A DNA stretch of 64,000 nt from assembly GCF_900143185.1 (NCBI RefSeq), contig NZ_FSRQ01000001.1, positions 2,178,796 through 2,242,795 of the forward strand, written 5' to 3'. How positions within the stretch are numbered: the first letter of the stretch is position 1; each line of letters opens with the position of its first letter. A program made the translations under genes and the position numbers. Shown in pieces: positions 8,152 to 16,158 of this stretch. The DNA is from Chryseobacterium scophthalmum. Lineage in GTDB: Bacteria; Bacteroidota; Bacteroidia; Flavobacteriales; Weeksellaceae. A model generated the notes under the pieces. That model ran no database searches. It saw nothing but the letters and a program-made list of their open reading frames with translations, and was not told the origin of the DNA.

Positions 8152-8535
8152 ATGAGTAAAATCTTTTTAGAAGATGTAAAAATTTACGCTTACCACGGCG
8201 TTCTTCCCGAAGAAAATATTATCGGAACTTATTATATTTTAAATACTGAAATTCACACAGATTTGTGGGATGCTGCGATTTCTGATAATTTAAATGATAC
8301 GATCAGTTACGCAGATATTAATGAAATCATTCATGATGAGATGAAAATTCAGTCTAAATTGTTGGAGCACGTTGCGGGAAGAATTATTACTAAAATCAAC
8401 GAAAAATTCAGTCAGATTTCTTACATCAAATTAAGAATTACCAAAACAAGTCCGCCAATGAAAGGTGAAATGAAAGGTGCAAGTATTGAGCTTGAAAAAA
8501 GTTTTTTATTAGGCGGAATTACAGAAAATGAGTAA
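8152..8535 (+). CDS. folB: Dihydroneopterin aldolase
   Basis: 127-residue FolB, which splits 7,8-dihydroneopterin into 6-hydroxymethyl-dihydropterin and glycolaldehyde in folate synthesis. Seen: IFLEDVKIYAYHGVLPEE at the N-terminus, with YHGV as the usual start of the active site, ISYADINEII in the middle, LLEHVAGRI, and a C-terminal ITKTSPPMKGEMKGASIE carrying the family Lys-x-x-P region. I chose ATG 8152 rather than the upstream in-frame ATG 8101 because the promoter lies between them and the shorter form has normal FolB length. Confidence 0.93.
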   Translation: MSKIFLEDVKIYAYHGVLPEENIIGTYYILNTEIHTDLWDAAISDNLNDTISYADINEIIHDEMKIQSKLLEHVAGRIITKINEKFSQISYIKLRITKTSPPMKGEMKGASIELEKSFLLGGITENE

Positions 8536-8561
8536 TTTTCAATTTTAAAAATCAAAACACA

Positions 8562-9923
8562 GTGAAGGTATTTAAAATATTATTTCTATTATTTTCTATC
8601 GGTATTTTTGGGCAAAACAATACTTCAGGTGATGCTATTTACAATTTTCCGAAAATAAAATCTAGCATTACAATGCCGGTGACTATTCCGTTATCGGAAA
8701 TCAGCAATATGATAAATGCTTCGGTAAAAGATATGATCTTTCAGGATGATTCTTATACCGATAACGACAATGATCAGTTTAAAGTAAAAGTCTGGAAAAC
8801 CCGACCAATACGATTAGTTGGAGATGCCAATCAAAATATTGCGATTGAAGTTCCTTTAAAAATCTGGGCAGAAAAAGGGATTGGAACTTTAGGGGTTTAC
8901 ACGTATCAGGAAACGACTTTTGAAACCGTAATGTATTTTAAAACAGCTTTAAGTTTTAAAAATAACTGGACGGTAAGTACTTTTACACAACCAATGGGAT
9001 TTAAATGGGTAAAAAAACCAGTTTTAGATTTTGGAAAAATTAAAATCCCAATTACTTCTTTGGTTGAAAAAAGCCTGAAAGAACAGCAATACAAATTCTC
9101 TAAAACCATTGATCAGCAAATGGCTGCACAGCTTAATTTTCAGCAGTATGCAGTTTTAGCGTGGAACGCTTTTTCTCAACCTTTCAATATTTCAGAGGAA
9201 TACAATACCTGGTTGAAAATAACTCCTATCAACGTTAATATAACCCCGCTTAAATTTTACGGAAATCAAATTGATACTAATATCGGCATCGATATTTTCT
9301 CAGAAACTTATACCGGAACAAAACCAGAATCGTCTCAACCTGTAAAAGCGGTGATGAATTTTAATTTTATTCCGCTTTTGGCTGATCAGTTTGTATTGCA
9401 GACCACTGCGAATATTCCTTTTTCTGAAGCTACCGGAATCGCAAAAAAAACATTTTTAAATAAAGAATTTGATGTCAGAAATTCTAAAGTTAAAATTACG
9501 GATATCAAAGTGTATGGAGAAGCCAATCGTATTATGATAGAAGCCGATACAGAAGGTTATGTGAATGGAACGTCTTTTATTTCAGGGATTCCTATTTATG
9601 ATGAAACTAAGAAAAAAATAGTGCTTTCGGACACAAAATTCAAGCTTAAAACATCTAACATTCTTCAGAAATTAGCAACTTCTCTTTTCAAAGGCAAAAT
9701 TGTAAAGATGATTGAAGATGAATACGGAATTCCCACAAGTGAACTTGAAACATCATCCAAAAAAAGCATCGAAGAAGCATTTAATAAAGAATATTACAAA
9801 GGACTGAAAATGAGCGGTAAAGTTTTTAATTTGAAACCTCATCAAATTCTTTTAAATGACTCAGGAATTACAGCTGTAATTGATACGAATGCAAATTTGA
9901 GATTTACTTTAAAAGGATTTTAA
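8562..9923 (+). CDS. DUF4403 family protein, secreted
   Basis: 453-residue protein beginning at GTG 8562 with a signal peptide (KILFLLFSIGIFGQ). It resembles the DUF4403 family common in Bacteroidota: an all-beta protein of about 450 residues with paired repeats, the conserved tail GLKMSGKVFNLKPHQILL and a final strand FTLKGF. The signal suggests export to the periplasm or outer membrane. Function is unknown. It starts 26 bases after folB and precedes an RDD membrane protein by 19 bases, so the three may be cotranscribed. Family call is from recalled motif similarity, not a search. Confidence 0.75.
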   Translation: MKVFKILFLLFSIGIFGQNNTSGDAIYNFPKIKSSITMPVTIPLSEISNMINASVKDMIFQDDSYTDNDNDQFKVKVWKTRPIRLVGDANQNIAIEVPLKIWAEKGIGTLGVYTYQETTFETVMYFKTALSFKNNWTVSTFTQPMGFKWVKKPVLDFGKIKIPITSLVEKSLKEQQYKFSKTIDQQMAAQLNFQQYAVLAWNAFSQPFNISEEYNTWLKITPINVNITPLKFYGNQIDTNIGIDIFSETYTGTKPESSQPVKAVMNFNFIPLLADQFVLQTTANIPFSEATGIAKKTFLNKEFDVRNSKVKITDIKVYGEANRIMIEADTEGYVNGTSFISGIPIYDETKKKIVLSDTKFKLKTSNILQKLATSLFKGKIVKMIEDEYGIPTSELETSSKKSIEEAFNKEYYKGLKMSGKVFNLKPHQILLNDSGITAVIDTNANLRFTLKGF

Positions 9924-9942
9924 ACTAAAAACTAACATAACT

Positions 9943-10452
9943 ATGAGAAAATATTTACAGATTATCGACAGACACAGAGCTACAAAATGGATGAGATTCT
10001 TCAATATTCTCGTTGACAGAATTGCATTTAATTGTATTTTTTTAGCCTTAGGTTTTCTAGGCGGTATATTAGACGGAATCTTTGGAATATATTATTTTAC
10101 TAAATTCTTTTATAAGCTTGCAGAGTTAGGAAGAGTTGCAGATATTATCATTACTAGTATTATATTTTTCTTTTATATTTTTTTAATTGAATATTTTACC
10201 AAAGGAAGAAGTCTCGGAAAATACATTACCGGAACAAAAGTGATCATGACAGATGGTAAAGAACCTACTATTAGTGATTATTTTATGAGAAACATTATAC
10301 GTTTGGTTCCTTTTGACGCCTTATCTTTTTTTGGAGAAAATGGATGGCACGATAGCTGGAGTGATACCAGAGTCATTAACATTAAAAATTATGAGGCTGA
10401 AAGACAGACCAAGAACGAAATTGATGCCATCGGAATAAAAGAAATTGCGTAA
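9943..10452 (+). CDS. RDD family integral membrane protein
   Basis: 169-residue membrane protein of the RDD family, named for conserved Arg and Asp residues. Seen: RFFNILVDRIAFNCIF at the first transmembrane segment with the R-x-x-x-D pattern, a second hydrophobic segment at about 65-85, GRSLGKYITGTKVI after it, RNIIRLVPFDALSFF, and WHDSWSDTRVI near the C-terminus. These are the expected positions. The family has been linked to transport or envelope roles, but no specific function can be assigned. Starts 19 bases after the DUF4403 gene. Confidence 0.88.
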   Translation: MRKYLQIIDRHRATKWMRFFNILVDRIAFNCIFLALGFLGGILDGIFGIYYFTKFFYKLAELGRVADIIITSIIFFFYIFLIEYFTKGRSLGKYITGTKVIMTDGKEPTISDYFMRNIIRLVPFDALSFFGENGWHDSWSDTRVINIKNYEAERQTKNEIDAIGIKEIA

Positions 10453-10456
10453 AAAA

Positions 10457-10487
10457 TTTGGAGAACATTATAATTTTCCTATATTTG
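10457..10487 (+). promoter_or_regulatory. Promoter of tRNA-Cys
   Basis: TTTG at 10457-10460 and TATATTTG at 10480-10487, spacer 19. It sits directly upstream of the tRNA and overlaps the very end of the preceding gene's downstream flank. Confidence 0.8.
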
Positions 10488-10501
10488 CACCACCTAAAAA
10501 T

Positions 10502-10572
10502 GGTGCTTTGGCCGAGCGGCTAGGCAGTGGTCTGCAACACCATCTACAGCGGTTCGAATCCGCTAGGCACCT
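10502..10572 (+). tRNA. tRNA-Cys (GCA)
   Basis: 71-nt cloverleaf folded by hand. Acceptor GGTGCTT pairs with AGGCACC, the D stem is GCC/GGC, the anticodon stem is GTGGT/ACCAT with loop CTGCAAC giving anticodon GCA, and the T arm is AGCGG-TTCGAAT-CCGCT. The discriminator base is U, as expected for tRNA-Cys. The 3' CCA is not encoded. Confidence 0.96.
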
Positions 10573-10578
10573 CTAATC

Positions 10579-10612
10579 AATCCCTAATCTATATTAGTTT
10601 AGGGATTTTTTA
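10579..10612 (+). terminator. Terminator of tRNA-Cys
   Basis: AATCCCTAA pairs with TTAGGGATT, followed directly by a T run. Confidence 0.8.
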
Positions 10613-10669
10613 TTTCTTAAAATTCCACCCATTCAACAAAAAAAAAAAAACAACTCATTGATATTCAAA

Positions 10670-10849
10670 TTAATAAGCTTGTCTTTTTGAAAAGTATTTT
10701 TTATAATGAGGGAATCCTTGACTGTAATACCAAAATCCTGATTTACTACTACGGTGTTTCAAAAAAGAAGAAATAAAAAAAATAAACAGTAAAGCAAACC
10801 CTAATAATATAAAATTTTCAAGGAGTGAAAAATAATCTGAAGTTTCCAT
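10670..10849 (-). CDS. Small membrane protein, 59 residues, unknown function
   Basis: Short open frame read on the minus strand, ATG at 10849, stop at 10670-10672. It begins METSDYFSLLEN, then has one strongly hydrophobic segment at about residues 13-30 (FILLGFALLFIFFISS), then a basic, aromatic-rich tail (HRSSKSGFWYYSQGF, ending KKYFSKRQAY). The arrangement suggests a single-pass membrane protein with a positively charged cytoplasmic side. A TATCTTTA box lies 18 bases upstream. No family recognised. The organised composition and intact frame favour a real gene, but without comparison it stays tentative. Confidence 0.5.
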   Translation of the reverse strand: METSDYFSLLENFILLGFALLFIFFISSFLKHRSSKSGFWYYSQGFPHYKKYFSKRQAY

Positions 10850-11089
10850 TGGTTAGTTTTTAGTATTATAAAGATATGTAAAACAGACGGTAACAAAAAA
10901 CAAATTCTCCACAACAAGAGATTTAAGCTAAGAAAAAAGTATTAAAAAAAATTAATATTACCTCCTTTTATTATCCAAAATGAAAGTATTTTTATGATTT
11001 TAACACTTCCTTAACTAAACCTTGGCTTCATAATTGAAATTATCATCACATAGACTTTAAAAGTTTTAATAAATAGAAAAATTTGAGTT

Positions 11090-11623
11090 ATGAAAAATAT
11101 AGTTTTAGCAGGTGTAATCTCAATATTTACATTGACCGCCTGTAAGAAGGATGATAATAAAGTGGCCGAAAAAACTTTAGAACAGCAGAAATTAGAATTT
11201 CAGGCAAGACAGCTGGATATAGAAAAGCAAAAGCTAGCTATTGAAAGAGAAAGATTTGCTTACGAAGCACAAAAAAGAACCGACAGTATAGCTGAAGTTG
11301 AAAAAGCTAAAACCGCAGCTGCAGCAAAACCTCAGGTAATCAGAGAAACCAAAACAATATACAGAGATGCCCCATCTTCTTCTAACAACGGAAGTCAGGC
11401 AAGCAATTCTTCATCTCAAGGTACTACAGCTAAGAAAAAAGGAATCAGTGAAGCTGCAAAAGGCACTGCAATTGGTGTTGTGAGTGGTGCTGCTTTGGGA
11501 GCTATTGTCAATAAGAAAAACCGTGGTGGTGGTGCCGTTGTAGGTGGTATCATCGGTGGTGCAACAGGATATACTTTAGGTAGATCACAGGATAGAAAAA
11601 GTGGTCGGGTACAGCCTAAATAA
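11090..11623 (+). CDS. Glycine-zipper lipoprotein with coiled-coil segment
   Basis: 177-residue predicted lipoprotein. Lipobox LTAC with Cys at residue 18, followed by a charged helical stretch (about residues 30-75, rich in Gln, Glu, Arg, Lys) likely to form a coiled coil, then a Ser/Asn/Gly-rich linker, and a C-terminal glycine zipper at about 122-165 (GTAIGVVSGAALGAIVN, then GGAVVGGIIGGATGY) of the YMGG-like type. Such proteins are usually attached to the outer membrane and insert the zipper into a membrane; precise role is unknown. Followed by its own terminator. Confidence 0.85.
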   Translation: MKNIVLAGVISIFTLTACKKDDNKVAEKTLEQQKLEFQARQLDIEKQKLAIERERFAYEAQKRTDSIAEVEKAKTAAAAKPQVIRETKTIYRDAPSSSNNGSQASNSSSQGTTAKKKGISEAAKGTAIGVVSGAALGAIVNKKNRGGGAVVGGIIGGATGYTLGRSQDRKSGRVQPK

Positions 11624-11644
11624 TTAAATATTTTTAAAAACATC

Positions 11645-11676
11645 AAAGATTGCTTATTTTTAAGCAATCTTTTTTT
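11645..11676 (+). terminator. Intrinsic terminator after the glycine-zipper lipoprotein
   Basis: AAGATTGCTT pairs with AAGCAATCTT around ATTTT, followed by eight T. The next gene's ATG (11678) sits at the very end of the T run. Confidence 0.85.
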
Positions 11677-11677
11677 T

Positions 11678-13321
11678 ATGCTCCTGATTGTATGCTCTTC
11701 AATTTTTCTCATAACAACCTTAATGGGTTGGGGAAAACTGATGGAAAATATTTTTGGGAAAAGCTTACACGGAATTTCAGGGAAAATTTTAACAGGAATT
11801 TTCTCTGTCGGATTAATTTTTACAGTGGTATCATTTTTTGTCCCACTGAATTTATATATTGAAATTCCTACAATTTTCATCGGACTTTTCTACTTTTTTA
11901 AAGACAAACTTTATTTAGAGTATTTCCGATTGTCAAAAAAAGACTCAGTCATTTTAGGAATTTTAGCAGCTGTCATTTTATTTTCAGCTTCTTTTTATCC
12001 TTTTATTTTAGATCATTTCGGGTATTATGTTCCTACAATAAAATGGCTTACAGAATACGGTTTGGTTAAAGGGATTTCCAATCTTGATCTTATTTTGGGG
12101 CAAATGTCGGTTTGGCATATTTTCCAAGCAGGATTCAGTAATTTCGCAGATCCTTTTTTAAGGCTTAATGCCGTTTTACTTATTATTTACGGAATCTATA
12201 TTGTTGAAAATAAAAGCTGGATTCAACTGATTTTTATTCCGGTTTTCCTGATTTTTTCTCAATCTCCAAGTCCGGATTTGCCCGCGATTTTATTTTCTTT
12301 AATTATTCTGAATGAAATTTTATCCGGAAACAAAAACCTGGCTTTCTTATTTGCATTTTCTGTTTTTATATTTGCGATAAAACCAACCGTTATTTGGCTA
12401 CCGATTTTCATTCTGCTCTACTCTATTTTCGTTTCCGGATTTCAGTATAAAAAACTTATTTTAGGCTCACTTGTTTTTCTTTTATTCATCGTAAAAAATA
12501 TCTGGATCTTTGGTTATCCCGTTTTCCCTTTAACAGTTTTCGACTTCGGAATTTCGTGGAAACCCAATCCTGAATTATTAAAAGCATCATCAGAATTTGC
12601 GATTGTAAAAACTTTTGACGAGCAATATTCTTATGCAGAAATTTTAAAATTCTCATGGTTTGATTACGTTAAAAACTGGCTTTTTTTAAATGGAATTAAA
12701 TCGGCAATCAACATTTCATTTGTAACAAGTTTAATCGGGTTTATTGTATTTTCTATTATTAAAAGAAATAAAATCACCAGTTTAATTGGTATTTCTATAT
12801 TGATAAAAAGTCTTTTAATTTTATCTTTTTCTGCACAATACCGATTCTTTATTGATGTATTTTTTGTAGTCTTTTTTGTAGTCTTTTTCAACAGTATAAA
12901 TAAGAAAAATGCGCTCTTCATTTCTTCGGGTTTAGCTCTCATTTTTATTGGTCTTTTTTCATTTCCAAAAATCATTCAGCAATTTATTCCAAGTTTTAAG
13001 CTGGGTAGAAATTTGACTCCGTTTGCAAAAACACAACTTTTAAAACCTTCCGATTATAAATACAATCAGTATAATTCTTTCAAAATAGGAGATCTTAAGT
13101 TTAATGTTTCAAAAAAATATACCTTTAGTTTTGACACTCCCACTCCTGCCATTTCAGAAAGCTACGTTTTAGATTATCAGAAATTAGGCATATTTCCGCA
13201 ACCGATTGACAAAAACAATTTAAAAAAAGGATTTATCTGGAAAAAACTGAATCCCGAAGAAAAAAAAGAGCTCGACAAATCAATTGAATTCATCAAAAAG
13301 AGTTATCTACAAACCGATTAG
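11678..13321 (+). CDS. Polytopic membrane protein, resembles LIC_10190-type glycan-related membrane proteins
   Basis: 547-residue protein with about ten hydrophobic segments. The order of an N-terminal membrane region, a conserved loop with HFGYYVPTIKWLTEYGLVKG and NLDLILGQMSVWH, further membrane helices, and a soluble C-terminal tail is like that of membrane proteins annotated LIC_10190 family, which resemble GT-C glycosyltransferases. The acceptor and donor are unknown. The ATG follows directly on the previous terminator's T run, so expression must come from read-through or an unrecognised promoter; an internal start a little downstream is possible. It precedes aroC by 42 bases. Confidence 0.6.
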   Translation: MLLIVCSSIFLITTLMGWGKLMENIFGKSLHGISGKILTGIFSVGLIFTVVSFFVPLNLYIEIPTIFIGLFYFFKDKLYLEYFRLSKKDSVILGILAAVILFSASFYPFILDHFGYYVPTIKWLTEYGLVKGISNLDLILGQMSVWHIFQAGFSNFADPFLRLNAVLLIIYGIYIVENKSWIQLIFIPVFLIFSQSPSPDLPAILFSLIILNEILSGNKNLAFLFAFSVFIFAIKPTVIWLPIFILLYSIFVSGFQYKKLILGSLVFLLFIVKNIWIFGYPVFPLTVFDFGISWKPNPELLKASSEFAIVKTFDEQYSYAEILKFSWFDYVKNWLFLNGIKSAINISFVTSLIGFIVFSIIKRNKITSLIGISILIKSLLILSFSAQYRFFIDVFFVVFFVVFFNSINKKNALFISSGLALIFIGLFSFPKIIQQFIPSFKLGRNLTPFAKTQLLKPSDYKYNQYNSFKIGDLKFNVSKKYTFSFDTPTPAISESYVLDYQKLGIFPQPIDKNNLKKGFIWKKLNPEEKKELDKSIEFIKKSYLQTD

Positions 13322-13351
13322 TAAAGACTTTATTATCTGAATAAAAAACGG

Positions 13352-13359
13352 TAATTTTG
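13352..13359 (+). promoter_or_regulatory. -7 promoter box of aroC
   Basis: TAATTTTG, a full TAnnTTTG match, ending four bases before the aroC ATG. This implies a leaderless or nearly leaderless message. Confidence 0.65.
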
Positions 13360-13363
13360 TACT

Positions 13364-14434
13364 ATGTTCAATACTTTAGGTAATCTTCTCAGCCTAACCA
13401 CGTTTGGCGAGAGTCACGGCGCTGCTTATGGCGGAATCATCAATAATTTTCCAGCAGGTCTGGAAGTCGATTTTGAAAAAATTCAATATGAGTTGGATCG
13501 TAGAAAACCAGGTCAGTCAGCAATCGTTACCCAACGAAAAGAAAGCGACACTGTAAAATTTCTTTCCGGTATTTTCGAAGGAAAAACTACCGGAACTCCT
13601 ATTGGTTTTATGATTGAAAACGAAAATCAGAAGTCAAAAGACTATGACCATATTGCGAATTCTTATCGCCCGAGTCATGCAGATTTCACGTACGATCAAA
13701 AATTTGGCATCAGAGATTATCGCGGTGGCGGAAAATCTTCTGCAAGAGAAACCATCAACTGGGTGGTTGCCGGAGCTTTAGCAAAACAACTTTTAAAAGA
13801 TATTGAAATTAACGCTTACGTTTCTTCCGTGGGCGAAATTTTCTGTGTAAAACCTTATCAGGATTTAGATTTTTCTAAAACTGAAAGCAATGAAGTACGC
13901 TGTCCCGATACTGAAACTGCCGAAAAAATGATTTCAAAAATTAAAGAGATCAAAAAAGAAGGCAACACAATTGGCGGAACCATTACCTGCGTTATCAAAA
14001 ATGTTCCTGTAGGAATTGGCGAACCCGTTTTTTCTAAACTTCAGGCTGAATTGGCAAAAGCAATGCTTAACATTAATGCCTGCAAAGGTTTTGAATATGG
14101 AAGCGGATTTTGTGGTGCAAAAATGACAGGAAGTGAACATAATGATCAGTTTAACACCGATTTTTCTACAAAATCAAATCTTTCAGGCGGAATTCAGGGC
14201 GGAATTTCTAACGGAATGGATATTTATTTCCGGGTAGCTTTCAAACCTGTTGCCACTATTTTAAGACCTCAGGAAAGTGTTGATAAAGACGGAAATGCTG
14301 TGACTGTGGAAGGAAAAGGAAGACACGATCCTTGTGTTGTTCCAAGAGCAGTTCCCGTTGTAGAAAGTTTAGCAGCATTTGTTTTAGCTGATTTATTTCT
14401 GATCAACAAAACACGAAACACTAATCAATTTTAA
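13364..14434 (+). CDS. aroC: Chorismate synthase
   Basis: 356-residue AroC, which makes chorismate from 5-enolpyruvylshikimate-3-phosphate using reduced FMN, the last common step to aromatic amino acids. Seen: [14 protein letters not shown] at the N-terminus, [18 protein letters not shown] (family signature), [28 protein letters not shown], and [16 protein letters not shown] at the C-terminus. These are the FMN and substrate loops, all intact. Length is normal. Start at ATG 13364 is supported by the promoter box just upstream. Other aro genes are not nearby. Confidence 0.97.
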   Translation: MFNTLGNLLSLTTFGESHGAAYGGIINNFPAGLEVDFEKIQYELDRRKPGQSAIVTQRKESDTVKFLSGIFEGKTTGTPIGFMIENENQKSKDYDHIANSYRPSHADFTYDQKFGIRDYRGGGKSSARETINWVVAGALAKQLLKDIEINAYVSSVGEIFCVKPYQDLDFSKTESNEVRCPDTETAEKMISKIKEIKKEGNTIGGTITCVIKNVPVGIGEPVFSKLQAELAKAMLNINACKGFEYGSGFCGAKMTGSEHNDQFNTDFSTKSNLSGGIQGGISNGMDIYFRVAFKPVATILRPQESVDKDGNAVTVEGKGRHDPCVVPRAVPVVESLAAFVLADLFLINKTRNTNQF

Positions 14435-14452
14435 ATTTAATTTTTAGTAATC

Positions 14453-15016
14453 ATGAAAAATTACTGGGATAAAGCCATATTTTTTGAAGAATATCTTCAG
14501 ATTGCCAACCAAAGACTTGAAAATCCTCCGACTCCGCAAGATGCCGAATATAAAATGTATTACGAGCTTGGAATTCAGAGAATGGATCGAACGCTTAAAA
14601 AATTCGTCATCGATGAAGAGCAAATCAACGAGCTGAAATCTAAAAATTTCAACGGAAAAATTTTAATTATTTCTGAAGCTTGGTGTGGTGATGCAAGTGC
14701 AACGGTTCCTGCTTTGGCAAAGTTTTTTGAAGGACATAATGAAGTGAAAATCTTTTTGAGAGACAGCGATAAAAGTCTAATCAATCAGTTCTTAACGAAT
14801 GGTACAGAATCTATTCCGAAAGTGATTATTTTAGACGAGGATTTCAATGTGAAAAATTCTTGGGGACCTCGTCCGAAATTCGGGCACGAATTATTATTAA
14901 AATTTAAAGCTGATCCAGAAGCATATCCAAGAGAGAGTTTTTACAATGATCTGCAAGTATATTATTCAAGAAACAGAGGTAAAGATGCCATTCAGGAAAT
15001 TTTAGAATTACTATAA
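14453..15016 (+). CDS. Thioredoxin-fold protein with single-cysteine WCGD motif
   Basis: 187-residue cytoplasmic thioredoxin-like protein. The active-site segment is EAWCGDASATVPALAKF with W77 and C78; the second cysteine of the usual WCxxC is replaced by Asp80-Ala81, so a dithiol exchange reaction is unlikely. The cis-Pro loop is visible in GTESIPKVIILDEDF, and the tail has helices after the fold. This matches a thioredoxin subgroup common in Bacteroidota and Firmicutes of unknown substrate. It follows aroC by 18 bases and precedes a TlpA-like protein by 10, so the three genes probably form one operon. Confidence 0.85.
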   Translation: MKNYWDKAIFFEEYLQIANQRLENPPTPQDAEYKMYYELGIQRMDRTLKKFVIDEEQINELKSKNFNGKILIISEAWCGDASATVPALAKFFEGHNEVKIFLRDSDKSLINQFLTNGTESIPKVIILDEDFNVKNSWGPRPKFGHELLLKFKADPEAYPRESFYNDLQVYYSRNRGKDAIQEILELL

Positions 15017-15026
15017 AATAAATACT

Positions 15027-15566
15027 ATGAAAAAACTGGCTATTTACGTTGTTGTTCTCGTAATTTTAGGTGTTATTTTTTTAGTTCCCGGAATACGAAA
15101 TTATCTTAAAGATCAATTTTTCCCGATCGCAACTATAGAAAATGCAGTACACATCAGTGAAGAAGATTATGATGTAGACTTGCAAGGGATCAATGTTCCA
15201 AGTACCAATCTGAAAAACTTTAAAAACAAACCAGTTTTTCTGAATTTTTGGGGAACATGGTGTCCTCCGTGTAGAAAAGAATGGCCTTCAATTCAAAGAT
15301 TGTACGACAGAAGAAAAGAAAATGTAGATTTTGTTTTAATTGCAATGAAAGACGAGGAAGCAACCGTAAGAAAATTTTTGAAAGAAAATAACTACACCGT
15401 TCCTGTATATATTGCACAAAGCCCGATCTCTGAAAAGATCCTTCCGAAAGCTTTCCCTACAACCTTTCTTTTAGACAAAAACGGGAGAATTTTAATCAAG
15501 GAAGATGCCGCAACTGATTGGGATGCAGAATCTATCCACCAGTTTATTGATAATATTATTAAGTAA
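15027..15566 (+). CDS. TlpA/ResA-like membrane-anchored thiol-disulfide oxidoreductase
   Basis: 179-residue protein with an N-terminal hydrophobic anchor (residues 4-22) and a periplasm-facing thioredoxin domain. The active site WCPPC is at residues 78-82 within FLNFWGTWCPPCRKEWPS, and the cis-Pro segment KAFPTTFLLDKNGRI is intact. Such proteins reduce disulfides outside the cytoplasm, for example in cytochrome c maturation; the substrate here is unknown. It lies 10 bases after the WCGD thioredoxin-fold gene, so the two may act or be expressed together. Confidence 0.9.
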   Translation: MKKLAIYVVVLVILGVIFLVPGIRNYLKDQFFPIATIENAVHISEEDYDVDLQGINVPSTNLKNFKNKPVFLNFWGTWCPPCRKEWPSIQRLYDRRKENVDFVLIAMKDEEATVRKFLKENNYTVPVYIAQSPISEKILPKAFPTTFLLDKNGRILIKEDAATDWDAESIHQFIDNIIK

Positions 15567-15648
15567 ACTTTAACTAAAATTTAGATTGAGTTGGTACAAA
15601 TTTTGCGAATTTTACAGAGTTGAAAATTATTTTAAAACAAACACAAAC

Positions 15649-15990
15649 ATGAAATATTCAAAACTCAATCTTGCAAAAGAAGCAATTGCCCACAAAGGCT
15701 TCTTAAAAAAAATTCCGGACATGTTCAGAATGGTGAATATGTGGAGAAAAGGTAATTACCCTGTAAAGTCGATGGATCTTATTTTACCATTGGTAGGTCT
15801 TCTTTACGTCATCTCTCCTATTGATATCATTCCCGACTTCATTATTGTTGCAGGAGTTCTGGATGATTTGGCAGTTTTATCTTTAGCTATTCCGAAATTA
15901 ATAAGGGAAGTTGATAAATTTCTTCTTTGGGAAGCTGAACAGAAATACAGTACAAACGGCGCAAAAATAATTGACGCAGAAATCGTTTAA
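15649..15990 (+). CDS. YkvA/DUF1232 family small membrane protein
   Basis: 113-residue protein with the DUF1232 signature DLILPLVGLLYVISPIDIIPDFI and the following GVLDDLAVLSLAI, which form two membrane-associated helices. The basic N-terminus (KLNLAKEAIAHKGFLKKI) should face the cytoplasm. Function of the family is not established. An upstream in-frame ATG at 15586 would add 21 residues unlike the family; I prefer ATG 15649. Followed by a terminator. Confidence 0.85.
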   Translation: MKYSKLNLAKEAIAHKGFLKKIPDMFRMVNMWRKGNYPVKSMDLILPLVGLLYVISPIDIIPDFIIVAGVLDDLAVLSLAIPKLIREVDKFLLWEAEQKYSTNGAKIIDAEIV

Positions 15991-15998
15991 ATAATTAA

Positions 15999-16024
15999 CA
16001 ACATCCTTTCGGGGATGTTTTTTT
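15999..16024 (+). terminator. Terminator after the YkvA gene
   Basis: AACATCC pairs with GGATGTT around a short loop, followed by a T run. Confidence 0.85.
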
Positions 16025-16109
16025 ATGAAGAATGAAATGTAAATTCAATTCATTCTCTATTTTTTTAAGTTTAATTCTTCACTTGTGAAGCAAAATTCAC
16101 GATTGACAA

Positions 16110-16138
16110 TTGACTTTAACATCAAATCCTTAAATTTG
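16110..16138 (+). promoter_or_regulatory. Promoter of the pyrE-pyrF fusion gene
   Basis: TTG at 16110-16112 and TAAATTTG at 16131-16138, spacer 18. It ends 20 bases before the ATG at 16159. Confidence 0.75.
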
Positions 16139-16158
16139 CAAAATCTAATAAAAAATTA

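Noticed and set aside
11416..11880. 154-aa antisense frame across the glycine-zipper lipoprotein end and membrane protein start
   Set aside because: Covers a terminator and two gene ends; shadow of coding sequence.
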